Shown here: piece by piece, positions 1 through 8,655 of the stretch
How the letters are laid out: every line of letters begins with the position of its first letter
Position numbering within the stretch: position 1 is the stretch's first letter
Origin: Nocardioides sp.
Lineage (GTDB): Bacteria > Actinomycetota > Actinomycetes > Propionibacteriales > Nocardioidaceae
Direction of reading: 5' to 3'
Length of the DNA: 64,000 bases
NCBI RefSeq assembly: GCF_014360585.1
Contig: NZ_JACIXG010000002.1
Coordinates: 1 to 64,000 of the forward strand
The notes under the pieces: generated by a model
What the model saw: the letters and a program-made list of their open reading frames with translations, nothing else
What the model was told of the DNA's origin: nothing
Databases searched by the model: none
Translations under genes and position numbers: made by a program

Positions 1-10
1 TCCGATCCGG

Positions 11-44
11 GCCGGTCGGGCAGTCCAGGGACTGCCCGACCGGC
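11..44 (-). terminator. Hairpin terminator of the ABC-transporter operon
   Basis: A perfect 15-bp stem (11-25 with 30-44) closes a 4-base loop just after the stop codon of the minus-strand ABC gene. There is no long T tract, which is usual for high-GC actinobacteria. It probably ends the transcript that runs through the ABC pair. Confidence 0.7.
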
Positions 45-53
45 TCTTCGTGT

Positions 54-1796
54 CTACTCTCCGGCGAGGAGCCGCCAGCCCTCGGCCTGCGTACGCTCGC
101 GCCAGAAGTCGAGGTAGCGGCCGCCGTGCGCGAGCAGCTCGTCGTGGCTGCCGCGCTCCACGATCCGCCCGCCGTCCAGGACGACGATCTGGTCGGCGGC
201 CACGACGGTCTGCAGCCGGTGGGCGATGACGATGACCGTACGGTCGGCGGCGAGCGCGGTCAGCGCTTCCTGGACCGCGGCCTCGTTCTCGGCGTCGAGA
301 GCAGCCGTCGCCTCGTCCAGGAGGACGACGGGGGCGTCCTTCAGCAGCGCCCGGGCGATGGAGACCCGCTGCTTCTCACCGCCGGAGAGCGTCGACCCGG
401 CTTCGCCGATCCGGGTCTGCCAGCCGTGCGGGAGACGCGCGACGATGTCGTCGACCCGGGCCAGCCGGGCAGCCTCCCGCAGCTGCTCGTCGGTGGCGTC
501 GGGGCGCGACATCATCACGTTGTCGCGCAGGCTGCCCTCGAAGAGGTAGACGTCCTGGAAGACGATGGAGACGCGCCGCATCAGGGCCTCGGTGCCGAGA
601 TCGCGTACGTCGACGCCACCGAGCCTCACCGAGCCCGCCGTGACGTCGTGGAACCGGGCGACCAGGCGCAGCAGAGTGCTCTTCCCGGAGCCCGACGGAC
701 CCACCACCGCGGTCAGCGAGCGTGGCGGCGCGGTGAGGGAGACCTGGTCGAGGACCTGGGTGGTGCCGTCGTAGGAGAAGGCCACGTCCCGCAGCTCGAT
801 GCCGCTGTCGGCCGGCTCTGCGGGGGTGGTCGGCTCGGGGAGGGGCTCGAGGGCCAGGACGTCGAGGACACGTCGCAACGAGCCCTCCGCGATCCGCAGC
901 GCGCTGGAGAGCTCGCCGTAGTCGATGAGCGACTCCACGAACCGCACCGTGAGAACGAGAAGACCGATCGCGGTGGCCGGGGCGAGCGTGCCGCCGAGGC
1001 TGAGCTGGACGGCCAGCGCGATCACCACGGTGAGCAGCGCCTGGATGGCGAGCAGCTGGATCCCGAGGCCGCCGAAGCCGGTCACCAGCAGCCGTCGGGA
1101 GGCCCGCTTCTGCTCCTTCAGCGCGGTCTCGACGAGCTCGTTGCCGTGAACGGTGCGTCCGAAGACCCGCAGCGCCGGCTGGTTGAGGGCGAACTCGACC
1201 ACGCGCGCCGAGCCCTCGGCCATCGCGGCGTCGTAGGCGCCCTCGCCGCGGCCGACGATCGCCGCGAGGAGCCGGGTGGCGGCCAGCACGGCGAGGACCC
1301 CGGCGAGGAGCGCGAGCGCGAGACGCCACTCCAGGAACGCCATCGCGACGATCACGGTGACCGGGCTGACGACGGCGGCGATCAGCGGCCGCAGCAGATG
1401 GCCCGGCACCGAGGCGATGTCGGTGGCGCCCTTGGAGGCCATCCGGGAGAGCTGTCCGGTGCGGTCCTGGTCGTACCAGCCCAGCGGCAGCCGTACGGTG
1501 TGGTCACCGAGCCTGGCCAGGGTGATGTCGAGCAGGTCGCAGGCCAGGTCGTAGCCGTCCAGGTTGCCCACCGCCAGAGCGACATGATGAGCCACGAAGA
1601 GGCCGGCGAGCACCATCAGCCATGTCGCCGCGGCGTCCCAGTCCTGACGCAGCGCGGCGTCCAGGACCGGTACGACGCAGGCGAAGGCCAGACCCTGGAG
1701 CACCCCGGTGGCGACGAACATCGCCACCACGCGGGCGAGCTGACGCTGGTGCGGGCGGTCCACGAGGGCCGCGAGCAGACGGACGATGGTGATCAT
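54..1796 (-). CDS. ABC transporter, fused permease/ATPase, second half of a heterodimer
   Basis: This 580-residue protein has the exporter fold: about six membrane segments in residues 1-300, then a nucleotide-binding domain. Walker A is GPSGSGKST near residue 366, the signature LSGGE near 470, and Walker B ends LLDEAT near 497, so its ATP sites look intact. The ATG overlaps the stop of the upstream ABC gene (ATGA), so the two are co-translated and very likely pair as a heterodimer. The layout resembles IrtAB/YbtPQ-type siderophore transporters, which use the exporter fold, but a drug or lipid exporter is equally possible. No siderophore genes are nearby, so the substrate is unknown. Confidence 0.85.
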   Translation of the reverse strand: MITIVRLLAALVDRPHQRQLARVVAMFVATGVLQGLAFACVVPVLDAALRQDWDAAATWLMVLAGLFVAHHVALAVGNLDGYDLACDLLDITLARLGDHTVRLPLGWYDQDRTGQLSRMASKGATDIASVPGHLLRPLIAAVVSPVTVIVAMAFLEWRLALALLAGVLAVLAATRLLAAIVGRGEGAYDAAMAEGSARVVEFALNQPALRVFGRTVHGNELVETALKEQKRASRRLLVTGFGGLGIQLLAIQALLTVVIALAVQLSLGGTLAPATAIGLLVLTVRFVESLIDYGELSSALRIAEGSLRRVLDVLALEPLPEPTTPAEPADSGIELRDVAFSYDGTTQVLDQVSLTAPPRSLTAVVGPSGSGKSTLLRLVARFHDVTAGSVRLGGVDVRDLGTEALMRRVSIVFQDVYLFEGSLRDNVMMSRPDATDEQLREAARLARVDDIVARLPHGWQTRIGEAGSTLSGGEKQRVSIARALLKDAPVVLLDEATAALDAENEAAVQEALTALAADRTVIVIAHRLQTVVAADQIVVLDGGRIVERGSHDELLAHGGRYLDFWRERTQAEGWRLLAGE

Positions 1797-3694
1797 GCCG
1801 ACTCCTCCTCGCCGTCGCCGGTCGAGCCGCCGGAGCCGCTCGGCGAAGGCGTGTCGAGACCAACACGGTTTCTGCCCGTGCTCATGACGACTGTGTTGGT
1901 CTCGACGCGCTCGGCCGCGGGCGGCCTCACGGCTCGACCGACGGGGGCCGGGTGGGCGCGCTGGTCGGCGGCCCAGAGCCGGGCGTAACGCCCGCCGCGG
2001 GCGAGCAGCTCCTCGTGGGTGCCGCGCTCGGCGACCCGGCCCGCGTCGAGGAGCACGATCTGGTCGGCCGCGGTGACCGTCGAGAGCCGATGGGCGATCA
2101 CCAGCAGCGTACGTCCGGCGACGAGGCGGGACAGTGCCCGCTGGACGAGGGCCTCCGACTCGGGGTCGGCCGCGGCGGTGGCCTCGTCGAGGACGAGGAT
2201 CGGGGTGTCGGAGAGGAGGGCGCGGGCGATCGCGACCCGCTGCCGCTCGCCTCCGGAGAGCTGGGCGTCCTCGCCGACCACCGACTCGTAGCCGCGTGGA
2301 AGCTCGTCGATGCGGTCGGCGATCTGCGCGGCCGCCGCCGCACGGCGTACGTCCTCGTTGGCTGCCTGGGGGTGGGCCAGCCGGATGTTGTCCCGGATCG
2401 AGGTACGCAGCAGCCCGGTGTCCTGGAAGACGAAGGAGACCTGCTCGTAGAGCTGTGCGCTCGTCAGCTCGCGCAGGTCCACCCCGTCGATGGTGATCCG
2501 GCCGGCCGTCGGGTCGGCGAAGCGGGGCAGCAGCTTGGCGAGCGTCGACTTGCCTGATCCGGAGTGGCCGACGAGCGCGGTCACGGTGCCGGGCTCGAGG
2601 ACCAGGTCGATGTCGTGCAGCACCGCAGCGTTGGTGGGGGAGTAGGCGAAGGAGACGGCCTCGAGCTCGACTCGCGCCGAGGTCGGCGCGGCGGCGGGGA
2701 GCGCGGGCTCGGGAAGCTCCGGCTCGGCCAGGAGCCGCTGGATGCGGCGCGCCGCCTCGGTCGCCTCGCGCAGCTCGCGGGCGGCGTAGCCGGCGACGGT
2801 GACCGGTGCGGTCATCGCCAGCCCGAGGACGAGGAACGGGACCAGGTCCGGCCCGGTGAGCCAGCCGGCCCGCAGCATCCAGACCCCGCCACCGAGGACG
2901 AGCACGAGGGTGAGCGCGGGGGTGAGCGCGAGCTCCATCAGCAGCATGCCGAGGGCGGAGTGACGCATCCAGGCGCGGTTGAAGCCGCCGAACCGGGTGG
3001 CGACCTCGGCCAGGCGCCGGTGGGCCTGCCCGGTGGCACCGAACGTCTTGATCTCCGCGATCCCGCCGCTGTTCTCGACCGTCGCCGCGGCGAGCTCGGC
3101 CAGCCCGGCGTCGTAGTCGCGGTAGAGCGCACCGGCGCCCCGCATCGTGATCCGGAACCCGATCAGGCCGAGCGCGAGCGGGACGAGCGTGACCAGCGCG
3201 AGCGGCGGGGAGACGACGCAGAGGTAGACGGCGACGACGGTCGGGAGCGTGATCGCCGCGGTGAGCTCCATGACCGAGTGGGCGACCAGATGGTGCAGCG
3301 CGGCGACGTCGTCCTGCACCGCCTTCTTGACCGTGCCGGAGTTGCGCTCGGTGAACCATGCCAGCGGCACCCGGCCGAGCCGCGCGACCAGCAGCCGGCG
3401 CAGATGGATGGAGAGGTCGAGGTCGGCGACGTGGGAGAGCCAGGACGAGCCGAGCACCGTCGCCAGGCGCACCAGCAGCGCGGCGACGCTCACCCAGACC
3501 ACGACCCAGGCGCGGTCGGCGTCCACCGCAGAGCCGGGGCCGCCGGTGACCGCGGGCAGCAGGATCCGGGCGAGCTCGACGATCCCGACCAGGGGCACCA
3601 GGCCAGCGACGGTCGAGACGACCATCAGCAGCAGGCTGGCGATCAGCCTTCCCTGGACAGGGCGCAGCGTCTGGAGGAGGGGAGAGCGAGCCAA
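1793..3694 (-). CDS. ABC transporter, fused permease/ATPase, first half of a heterodimer
   Basis: This 633-residue exporter-fold half-transporter has membrane segments in residues 15-300 and Walker A GHSGSGKST near residue 376, followed by LSGGE and LVLDEAT motifs. A TTG start at 3694 is chosen because an AGGA-type ribosome site lies just upstream and the protein then begins right before the first membrane segment. Earlier in-frame codons overlap the upstream TrkA gene in another frame and look like shadow. The C-terminal 40 or so residues are atypical and low-complexity; part of them is encoded by a 14-bp inverted repeat (1853-1906). It is translationally coupled to the following ABC gene. 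Confidence 0.82.
   Translation of the reverse strand: MARSPLLQTLRPVQGRLIASLLLMVVSTVAGLVPLVGIVELARILLPAVTGGPGSAVDADRAWVVVWVSVAALLVRLATVLGSSWLSHVADLDLSIHLRRLLVARLGRVPLAWFTERNSGTVKKAVQDDVAALHHLVAHSVMELTAAITLPTVVAVYLCVVSPPLALVTLVPLALGLIGFRITMRGAGALYRDYDAGLAELAAATVENSGGIAEIKTFGATGQAHRRLAEVATRFGGFNRAWMRHSALGMLLMELALTPALTLVLVLGGGVWMLRAGWLTGPDLVPFLVLGLAMTAPVTVAGYAARELREATEAARRIQRLLAEPELPEPALPAAAPTSARVELEAVSFAYSPTNAAVLHDIDLVLEPGTVTALVGHSGSGKSTLAKLLPRFADPTAGRITIDGVDLRELTSAQLYEQVSFVFQDTGLLRTSIRDNIRLAHPQAANEDVRRAAAAAQIADRIDELPRGYESVVGEDAQLSGGERQRVAIARALLSDTPILVLDEATAAADPESEALVQRALSRLVAGRTLLVIAHRLSTVTAADQIVLLDAGRVAERGTHEELLARGGRYARLWAADQRAHPAPVGRAVRPPAAERVETNTVVMSTGRNRVGLDTPSPSGSGGSTGDGEEESA
1853..1906. 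repeat. 14-bp perfect inverted repeat inside an ABC-transporter gene
   Basis: GTCGAGACCAACAC (1853-1866) is repeated as its exact reverse complement at 1893-1906, separated by 26 bases. The element lies in the 3' end of the first ABC gene and is translated as an unusual hydrophilic tail containing VETNTVV and RNRVGLDT. The GTCGAGACC core is also the edge of the extragenic repeat at 50026-50078, which suggests a dispersed palindromic element that entered the reading frame. Confidence 0.6.
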
Positions 3695-3743
3695 CTGATG
3701 TCCTGCCGAGATCGGGGGGTTGCGGCGTACGAGATCCTCGGCG

Positions 3744-4415
3744 TCAGCCGGGGTGACCGGCCGGCGCAAGAAGACGCTCGAGCTCGTCCTCCTGCTCGGT
3801 GGGCACGACGAAGAGGAGCTCGTCGCCCTGCTCGAGAGGCTGCTCGGGCGTGGGTACGTAGACCTGACCGTCACGCAGGAGCGTGACCAGCGCGCAGTTC
3901 TCCGGGAACGGCACCAGGCCGGTCGGCTTGCCGACATAGGGCGAGTCGGCGGGCAGGGTGATCTCGACCAGGTTGGCCTGTCCCTGCCGGAAGGTGAACA
4001 GCCGCACCAGGTCGCCCACCGTGACGGCCTCCTCGACCAGCGCGGACATGATCCGCGGTGTCGAGACGTTGACGTCGACTCCCCACGCCTCGGTGAAGAG
4101 CCACTCGTTGTTGGGGTGGTTGACCCGGCCGACGGTGCGCGGCACGGCGAACTCGGTCTTGGCCAGCAGCGAGCAGACCAGGTTGGCCTTGTCGTCGCCG
4201 GTCGCGGCGATGACCACGTCGCAGTTGTCGAGCCTGGCCTCCTCGAGCGAGGAGAGCTCACAGGCGTCGGCGAGCAGCCACTCCGCGTCGGGCACCCGCT
4301 CGGGCTTGATCGAGCCCGGGTTCTTGTCGATGAGGAGCACCTCGTGGCCGTTGGTGATCAGCTCACGGGCGATGGACCTGCCGACTGCCCCGGCTCCCGC
4401 AATCGCTACGCGCAT
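3744..4415 (-). CDS. ceoC: TrkA-family K+ uptake regulatory protein, second copy
   Basis: This 223-residue cytoplasmic protein has a TrkA-N Rossmann domain opening with VAIAGAGAVGRS at the N-terminus (NAD(H)/nucleotide binding), then a TrkA-C (RCK_C) domain in about residues 145-215. Such subunits gate Trk/Ktr potassium channels in response to bound nucleotide. Its start overlaps the stop of the preceding trkA-like gene by one base (TGATG), so the two form one unit. Mycobacteria carry an equivalent pair called ceoB-ceoC divergent from an APC-like permease, as here. No Trk membrane subunit is visible in the window. The assignment to ceoC rather than ceoB rests on gene order. Confidence 0.85.
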   Translation of the reverse strand: MRVAIAGAGAVGRSIARELITNGHEVLLIDKNPGSIKPERVPDAEWLLADACELSSLEEARLDNCDVVIAATGDDKANLVCSLLAKTEFAVPRTVGRVNHPNNEWLFTEAWGVDVNVSTPRIMSALVEEAVTVGDLVRLFTFRQGQANLVEITLPADSPYVGKPTGLVPFPENCALVTLLRDGQVYVPTPEQPLEQGDELLFVVPTEQEDELERLLAPAGHPG

Positions 4416-5077
4416 CACTCCTCCTCGGGACCGTTCTTGATCGTCTGGTACGCCTGTGCGGTGTTCTCCTCGCGCATCACGACGTGGAGCACGTCGCCCT
4501 CCTGGATCACGCTCTCGCGGACCGGCAGCATGCCCTCGCCGAGCCGGTCGATCCAAGCGATGCGGCTTCCGGACTGGCGCTGGAACTTGATGGTCCGCTC
4601 GCCGACCCAGGACTCGGGCATGACGACCTGGTCGATGCGGATGTTGCCCGACATGTCCCGGAAGTCGGGCTCGGCGCCGGCCGGGAGGAGCCGGCGGAGC
4701 ACCTGGTCGGCGGTCCACTTCACCGTCGCCACCGTGCTGATCCCGAGGCGCTGGTAGACCTCGGCGCGGCCGGGGTCGTAGATGCGGGCCACGACCTGCT
4801 GGATGCCGAACTCCTCGCGCGCGACCCGGGCGGAGATGATGTTGGAGTTGTCGCCGCTCGAGACCGCCGCGAACGCCTCGGCCCGCTTGATGCCGGCCTT
4901 GAGCAGGACCTCCCGGTCGAAGCCCATTCCGGCGACCTTGTCGCCGTTGAAGCCCGGTCCGAGCCGCCGGAACGCTTCGGAGTTCTGGTCGATGACCGAG
5001 ACCGTGTGGTTGCGGTCCTCGAGGCTCCTGGCCAGGGTCGAGCCGACCCGGCCACAGCCCATGATCACTACGTGCAC
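4415..5077 (-). CDS. ceoB: TrkA-family K+ uptake regulatory protein, first copy
   Basis: This 220-residue protein starts MHVVIMGCGRVGSTLARSL, a textbook GxGxxG Rossmann fingerprint, followed by an Asp-ended second strand (VSVIDQN) typical of NAD binding in TrkA-N domains. The C-terminal third (from about residue 140) fits the TrkA-C domain. It is the first gene of the minus-strand unit and is divergently arranged with a permease gene across 119 bp. It probably forms a hetero-oligomeric RCK ring with the next gene product and regulates a potassium channel or the divergent permease. Confidence 0.87.
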   Translation of the reverse strand: MHVVIMGCGRVGSTLARSLEDRNHTVSVIDQNSEAFRRLGPGFNGDKVAGMGFDREVLLKAGIKRAEAFAAVSSGDNSNIISARVAREEFGIQQVVARIYDPGRAEVYQRLGISTVATVKWTADQVLRRLLPAGAEPDFRDMSGNIRIDQVVMPESWVGERTIKFQRQSGSRIAWIDRLGEGMLPVRESVIQEGDVLHVVMREENTAQAYQTIKNGPEEE

Positions 5078-5182
5078 CGTGTCATGATTGCACTCGCTCG
5101 GCCTGCGCGTCGCCTACGCCCTCGAAGTTGGCGTGTTCGGTGCGATGGCGATCCGGAAGCGCGCGGAAGGCGCTATGTGCCG

Positions 5183-5188
5183 TAGCGT
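5183..5188 (+). promoter_or_regulatory. -10 element TAGCGT for a leaderless permease transcript
   Basis: TAGCGT fits the actinobacterial TANNNT -10 pattern and lies 8 bases before the GTG at 5197. No ribosome-binding site is seen, so transcription probably begins at the start codon. Confidence 0.5.
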
Positions 5189-5196
5189 CTTCCGTT

Positions 5197-7212
5197 GTGG
5201 GTGTTGGTGATGTCTCCAAGCGGATTCTGATCGGCCGCAAGCTCCGCAGCTCGCAGCTGGGTGAGACGCTGCTGCCGAAGCGCATCGCGCTACCCGTCTT
5301 CGCCAGCGACGCGCTCTCCTCGGTGGCCTACGCGCCCGACGAGATCTTCATCATGCTCTCGGTCGCCGGCGCCTCGGCGTACGTGTGGTCGTGGAAGATC
5401 GCGCTGGTCGTCGTCTGCGTGATGATCGCGGTGATCGCCTCCTACCGGCAGACCGTGCACGCCTACCCGTCGGGTGGCGGCGACTACGAGGTCGCGACGG
5501 TCAACCTGGGTGACAAGGCCGGCACGACGGTCGCCAGCGCGCTGCTGGTCGACTACGTCCTCACCGTGGCGGTGTCCATCTCAGCAGGTGCCAACTACGC
5601 AGCGTCCGCGCTCCCGCTCCTGCGCGACTACGAGGTGGCCGTCGCCGTCGGGCTGGTCGTCCTGCTCGCCGCGATGAACCTGCGCGGCGTGCGCGAGGCC
5701 GGGGCGACGTTCGCCATCCCGACCTACCTGTTCATGTTCGCCATCGCCGCGATGGCTGTCACCGGGTTCGTCCAGATGATGAGGGGCGATCTGCCACAGG
5801 TCGAGAGCGCGGCCTACGACATCGCACCGGTTCCCGGCTGGGACGGTCCGCTCACCGCGTTGGCCCTGGCCTTCCTCCTGGCGCGGGCGTTCTCCTCGGG
5901 GTCCGCGGCGCTGACCGGTGTGGAGGCCGTCTCCAACGGCGTACCGGCCTTCCGCAAGCCCAAGTCGAAGAACGCTGCCACGACGCTGGCCATGCTGGGG
6001 CTGATCGGCATCGCCATGATGATGTCCATCATCGTGCTGGCCCGCGAGATGGGCATCCGGATGGTCGACCCCGGCGAGCAGAACCGCCTCCTGCTGAACG
6101 GGGTGCCGCTGTCGGACAGTCACGTCCAGGATCCGGCGATCGCCCAGATCGGGCGGGCCGTCTTCGAGGGGTTCCCGCCCGCCTTCTATCTGGTCGTGGT
6201 GGTCACCGGGCTGATCCTGGTGCTGGCTGCCAACACCGCGTTCAACGGCTTCCCCGTCCTCGCCTCGATCCTGGCCAAGGACGGCTACGCCCCGCGTGCC
6301 CTCGGTTCCCGGGGCGATCGGCTGGCCTACTCCAACGGCATCGGATTCCTGGCGATCATGGCGATCGTCCTCATCCTCGTCTTCGAGGCCGAGACGACCC
6401 GGCTGATCCAGCTCTACATCGTCGGCGTCTTCGTCTCGTTCAACCTCAGCCAGCTCGGCATGATCCGCCATTGGACCCGCGAGCTGAAGTCCGAACGTGA
6501 TCCCGGTGAGCGGATGCGGATGCAGCGCTCCCGACTGATCAACACGATCGGTCTCTGCATGACCGCCGCGGTGCTGGTCATCGTGTTCGTGACGAAGTTC
6601 CTCGCCGGTGCCTGGATCGCGATCCTGGCGATGGTGATCTTCTACTCCGGCATGCGCAGCATCAAGCGACACTATGACAACGTCGCCGCGGAGCTGGCCG
6701 CCGACGAGCGCGACCGGGTGCTGCCGACCCGGGTCCACGCGATCGTCCTGGTCTCCAAGCTCCACAAGCCGACGCTGCGAGCGCTGGCCTTCGCCCAGGC
6801 GACCCGGCCCAACGCGCTCGAGGCGGTGACCGTCTCGACCACCGACTCCGACACCGCCGAGCTGCTGAAGCAGTGGGACGAGCGCAACCTGCCGATGCCG
6901 CTGAAGGTGCTCCACTCGCCCTACCGCGAGCTGATCCGCCCGGTCGTGGAGTACGCCTCGGCGATCCGCGACGCCAACCCGCGTGGAGTCGTGGCCGTCT
7001 ACATCCCGGAGTACGTCGTCGGCCGCTGGTGGGAGCAGTTCCTCCACAACCAGACTGCGCTGCGGCTCAAGGGCCGGCTGCTGTTCACGCCGGGCGTCAT
7101 GGTCATCTCGGTGCCCTACCAGCTGGCATCGGGCAAGGAACGCGCGGAAGAGTTGCGCGAAGAATACTGGCTGGCCCCCGGGCTGCGCCGAGGAAGCGAC
7201 GGACGACGATGA
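5197..7212 (+). CDS. APC-superfamily amino acid/cation permease
   Basis: This 671-residue membrane protein has about 12 transmembrane segments in residues 30-480 and a soluble C-terminal domain of some 180 residues. The N-terminal motif PVFASDALSSVAYAPDE is typical of the APC permease branch found beside trkA genes in actinobacteria (Rv2690c-like). GTG 5197 is taken as the start because a TANNNT -10 box sits 8 bases upstream and residues before it look non-coding. Divergence from two TrkA regulators suggests nucleotide-gated transport of potassium or an amino acid. The real substrate cannot be read from sequence. Its stop overlaps the next gene's ATG. Confidence 0.83.
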   Translation: MGVGDVSKRILIGRKLRSSQLGETLLPKRIALPVFASDALSSVAYAPDEIFIMLSVAGASAYVWSWKIALVVVCVMIAVIASYRQTVHAYPSGGGDYEVATVNLGDKAGTTVASALLVDYVLTVAVSISAGANYAASALPLLRDYEVAVAVGLVVLLAAMNLRGVREAGATFAIPTYLFMFAIAAMAVTGFVQMMRGDLPQVESAAYDIAPVPGWDGPLTALALAFLLARAFSSGSAALTGVEAVSNGVPAFRKPKSKNAATTLAMLGLIGIAMMMSIIVLAREMGIRMVDPGEQNRLLLNGVPLSDSHVQDPAIAQIGRAVFEGFPPAFYLVVVVTGLILVLAANTAFNGFPVLASILAKDGYAPRALGSRGDRLAYSNGIGFLAIMAIVLILVFEAETTRLIQLYIVGVFVSFNLSQLGMIRHWTRELKSERDPGERMRMQRSRLINTIGLCMTAAVLVIVFVTKFLAGAWIAILAMVIFYSGMRSIKRHYDNVAAELAADERDRVLPTRVHAIVLVSKLHKPTLRALAFAQATRPNALEAVTVSTTDSDTAELLKQWDERNLPMPLKVLHSPYRELIRPVVEYASAIRDANPRGVVAVYIPEYVVGRWWEQFLHNQTALRLKGRLLFTPGVMVISVPYQLASGKERAEELREEYWLAPGLRRGSDGRR

Positions 7213-8405
7213 GCGGCACACGCAGACCCCCACGCGGGCGGCGGCCACGTCCGAAGGCCGCGAAGGGCGAGTCCTACGTCGGTCGGCGCTTCGAGGTCGA
7301 GGTCGGGCCGGTCGCGCACGGCGGTCACTTCGTCGCCCGGGTTCAGATCGAAGCCGGCACGTCCAAGGAGGGCTCTCGCGTCGTCTTCGTACGCCACGCC
7401 CTGCCCGGCGAGCAGGTGGTCGTCGAGATCACCGAGGGCACCGCCGGTGACCGGTTCTGGCGCGGCGACGCGGTCTCGGTGCTCGAGGAGTCACCGGAAC
7501 GCGTCGTTCCGCCGTGTCCGTACGCCGGCCCCGGGCTCTGCGGCGGCTGCGACCTCCAGCACGTCTCGCTCTCGGGGCAGCGCGACCTGAAGGCCACGGT
7601 CCTGCGGGAGCAGCTGGTGCGGCTGGGTGGCCTCGACGCCGCTGACCCACTGCTGACCGCCCTCGTCGTCGAGGCCGTTCCCGGCGATGTCGACGGCCTG
7701 CGGTGGCGTACGCGTCAGCGCTATGTCGCCGCGCCAGGCGGTGGACGCGGGATGCGGAAGTATCGCTCGCACGAGGTGATCCCCGTCGACGACTGCCTGA
7801 TCGCCGCTGTCGACGCGCGCGAACCCGCTCCCGGGACCGTCGTCGAACGAGTCGACGTCGGGGGAGTCGCGCACACCTTCGAGGTCGCCACCGACGGCTT
7901 CTGGCAGGTGCATCCCGGTGCGCCGGAGGCGTTGGTCTCGGCTGTGCTCGCAGCGCTCTCGCCGGCCCCGGGCGATTCCGCCCTGGACCTCTACGCCGGT
8001 GTGGGTCTCTTCTCCGCCTATCTCGCCGACAGGGTGGGACCCTTCGGGAAGGTCGTCGCCGTCGAGGGAGACCGGACCGCGTCCGCGCTCACCGCGAGCA
8101 ACGTCCCATCCGCCGAGGCGATCGCAGGCGACGTCGGCACCGTCCTGGCCGACCTGGGGGAGCGGTCGTTCGACCTGGTCGTCCTCGACCCACCCCGCGA
8201 GGGCGCTCGACGAGCCGTCGTCGAGGCCGTCGTCGCGCGCACGCCCCGGAAGGTCGCCTACGTCGCCTGCGACCCCGCGGCGCTGGCTCGCGACGTAGCG
8301 ATCTTCGCCGAGCACGGTTACCGGCTGCGCTCCCTGCGCGCCTTCGATCTCTTCCCGATGACTCATCACGTCGAGGCCGTCGCACTGCTGGAGAGGACCG
8401 ACTGA
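7209..8405 (+). CDS. TrmA/RumA-family RNA (uracil-5-)-methyltransferase
   Basis: This 398-residue SAM-dependent enzyme has an N-terminal TRAM-like domain (about residues 18-75), a Cys cluster CPYAGPGLCGGCDLQH (about 101-116) that would hold an Fe-S cluster as in RlmD, the SAM-binding strand LDLYAGVGLFSAYL, and the catalytic region VLDPPREGARR followed by VAYVACDPAALARD with the nucleophilic Cys. It presumably methylates a uridine in rRNA or tRNA. The target base is not determinable. The ATG overlaps the permease stop (ATGA). The same order (permease, then this methyltransferase) is known from mycobacteria. Confidence 0.86.
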   Translation: MSGTRRPPRGRRPRPKAAKGESYVGRRFEVEVGPVAHGGHFVARVQIEAGTSKEGSRVVFVRHALPGEQVVVEITEGTAGDRFWRGDAVSVLEESPERVVPPCPYAGPGLCGGCDLQHVSLSGQRDLKATVLREQLVRLGGLDAADPLLTALVVEAVPGDVDGLRWRTRQRYVAAPGGGRGMRKYRSHEVIPVDDCLIAAVDAREPAPGTVVERVDVGGVAHTFEVATDGFWQVHPGAPEALVSAVLAALSPAPGDSALDLYAGVGLFSAYLADRVGPFGKVVAVEGDRTASALTASNVPSAEAIAGDVGTVLADLGERSFDLVVLDPPREGARRAVVEAVVARTPRKVAYVACDPAALARDVAIFAEHGYRLRSLRAFDLFPMTHHVEAVALLERTD

Positions 8406-8655
8406 CCGGCTGCGTACAGGCCCAACTCCTTCAGGTCGGTTCCACAGGGCGCTGAAGGCGACCGGCGCGCTGTCGACGGTGAACTCGGACATCGGCATGC
8501 CGAACCCACGGACGACGTCGACCAACGGGTTGTCGTCGATGGTCACCGCCAGGATTATCCTGGAGTCGCCGGCGCTGTCCTGGTCCTGTGCGCCGTCGCG
8601 CTCGACCGCACCTATATCGGTTGCGCATCGTGGACATCGGCGCTGAGATGCTGTC
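8406..8655. other. Gap between methyltransferase and N-acetyltransferase genes
   Basis: This 250-bp stretch holds no convincing gene. On the minus strand an open frame of about 45 codons reads sensibly (it contains TIDDNPLVDVVRGFGMPMSE) with no good start and then runs into the antisense of the methyltransferase. A one-base shift near its end gives LKELGLYAAG. It may be a decayed gene end or chance. No clear promoter for the N-acetyltransferase gene is visible. Confidence 0.35.
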
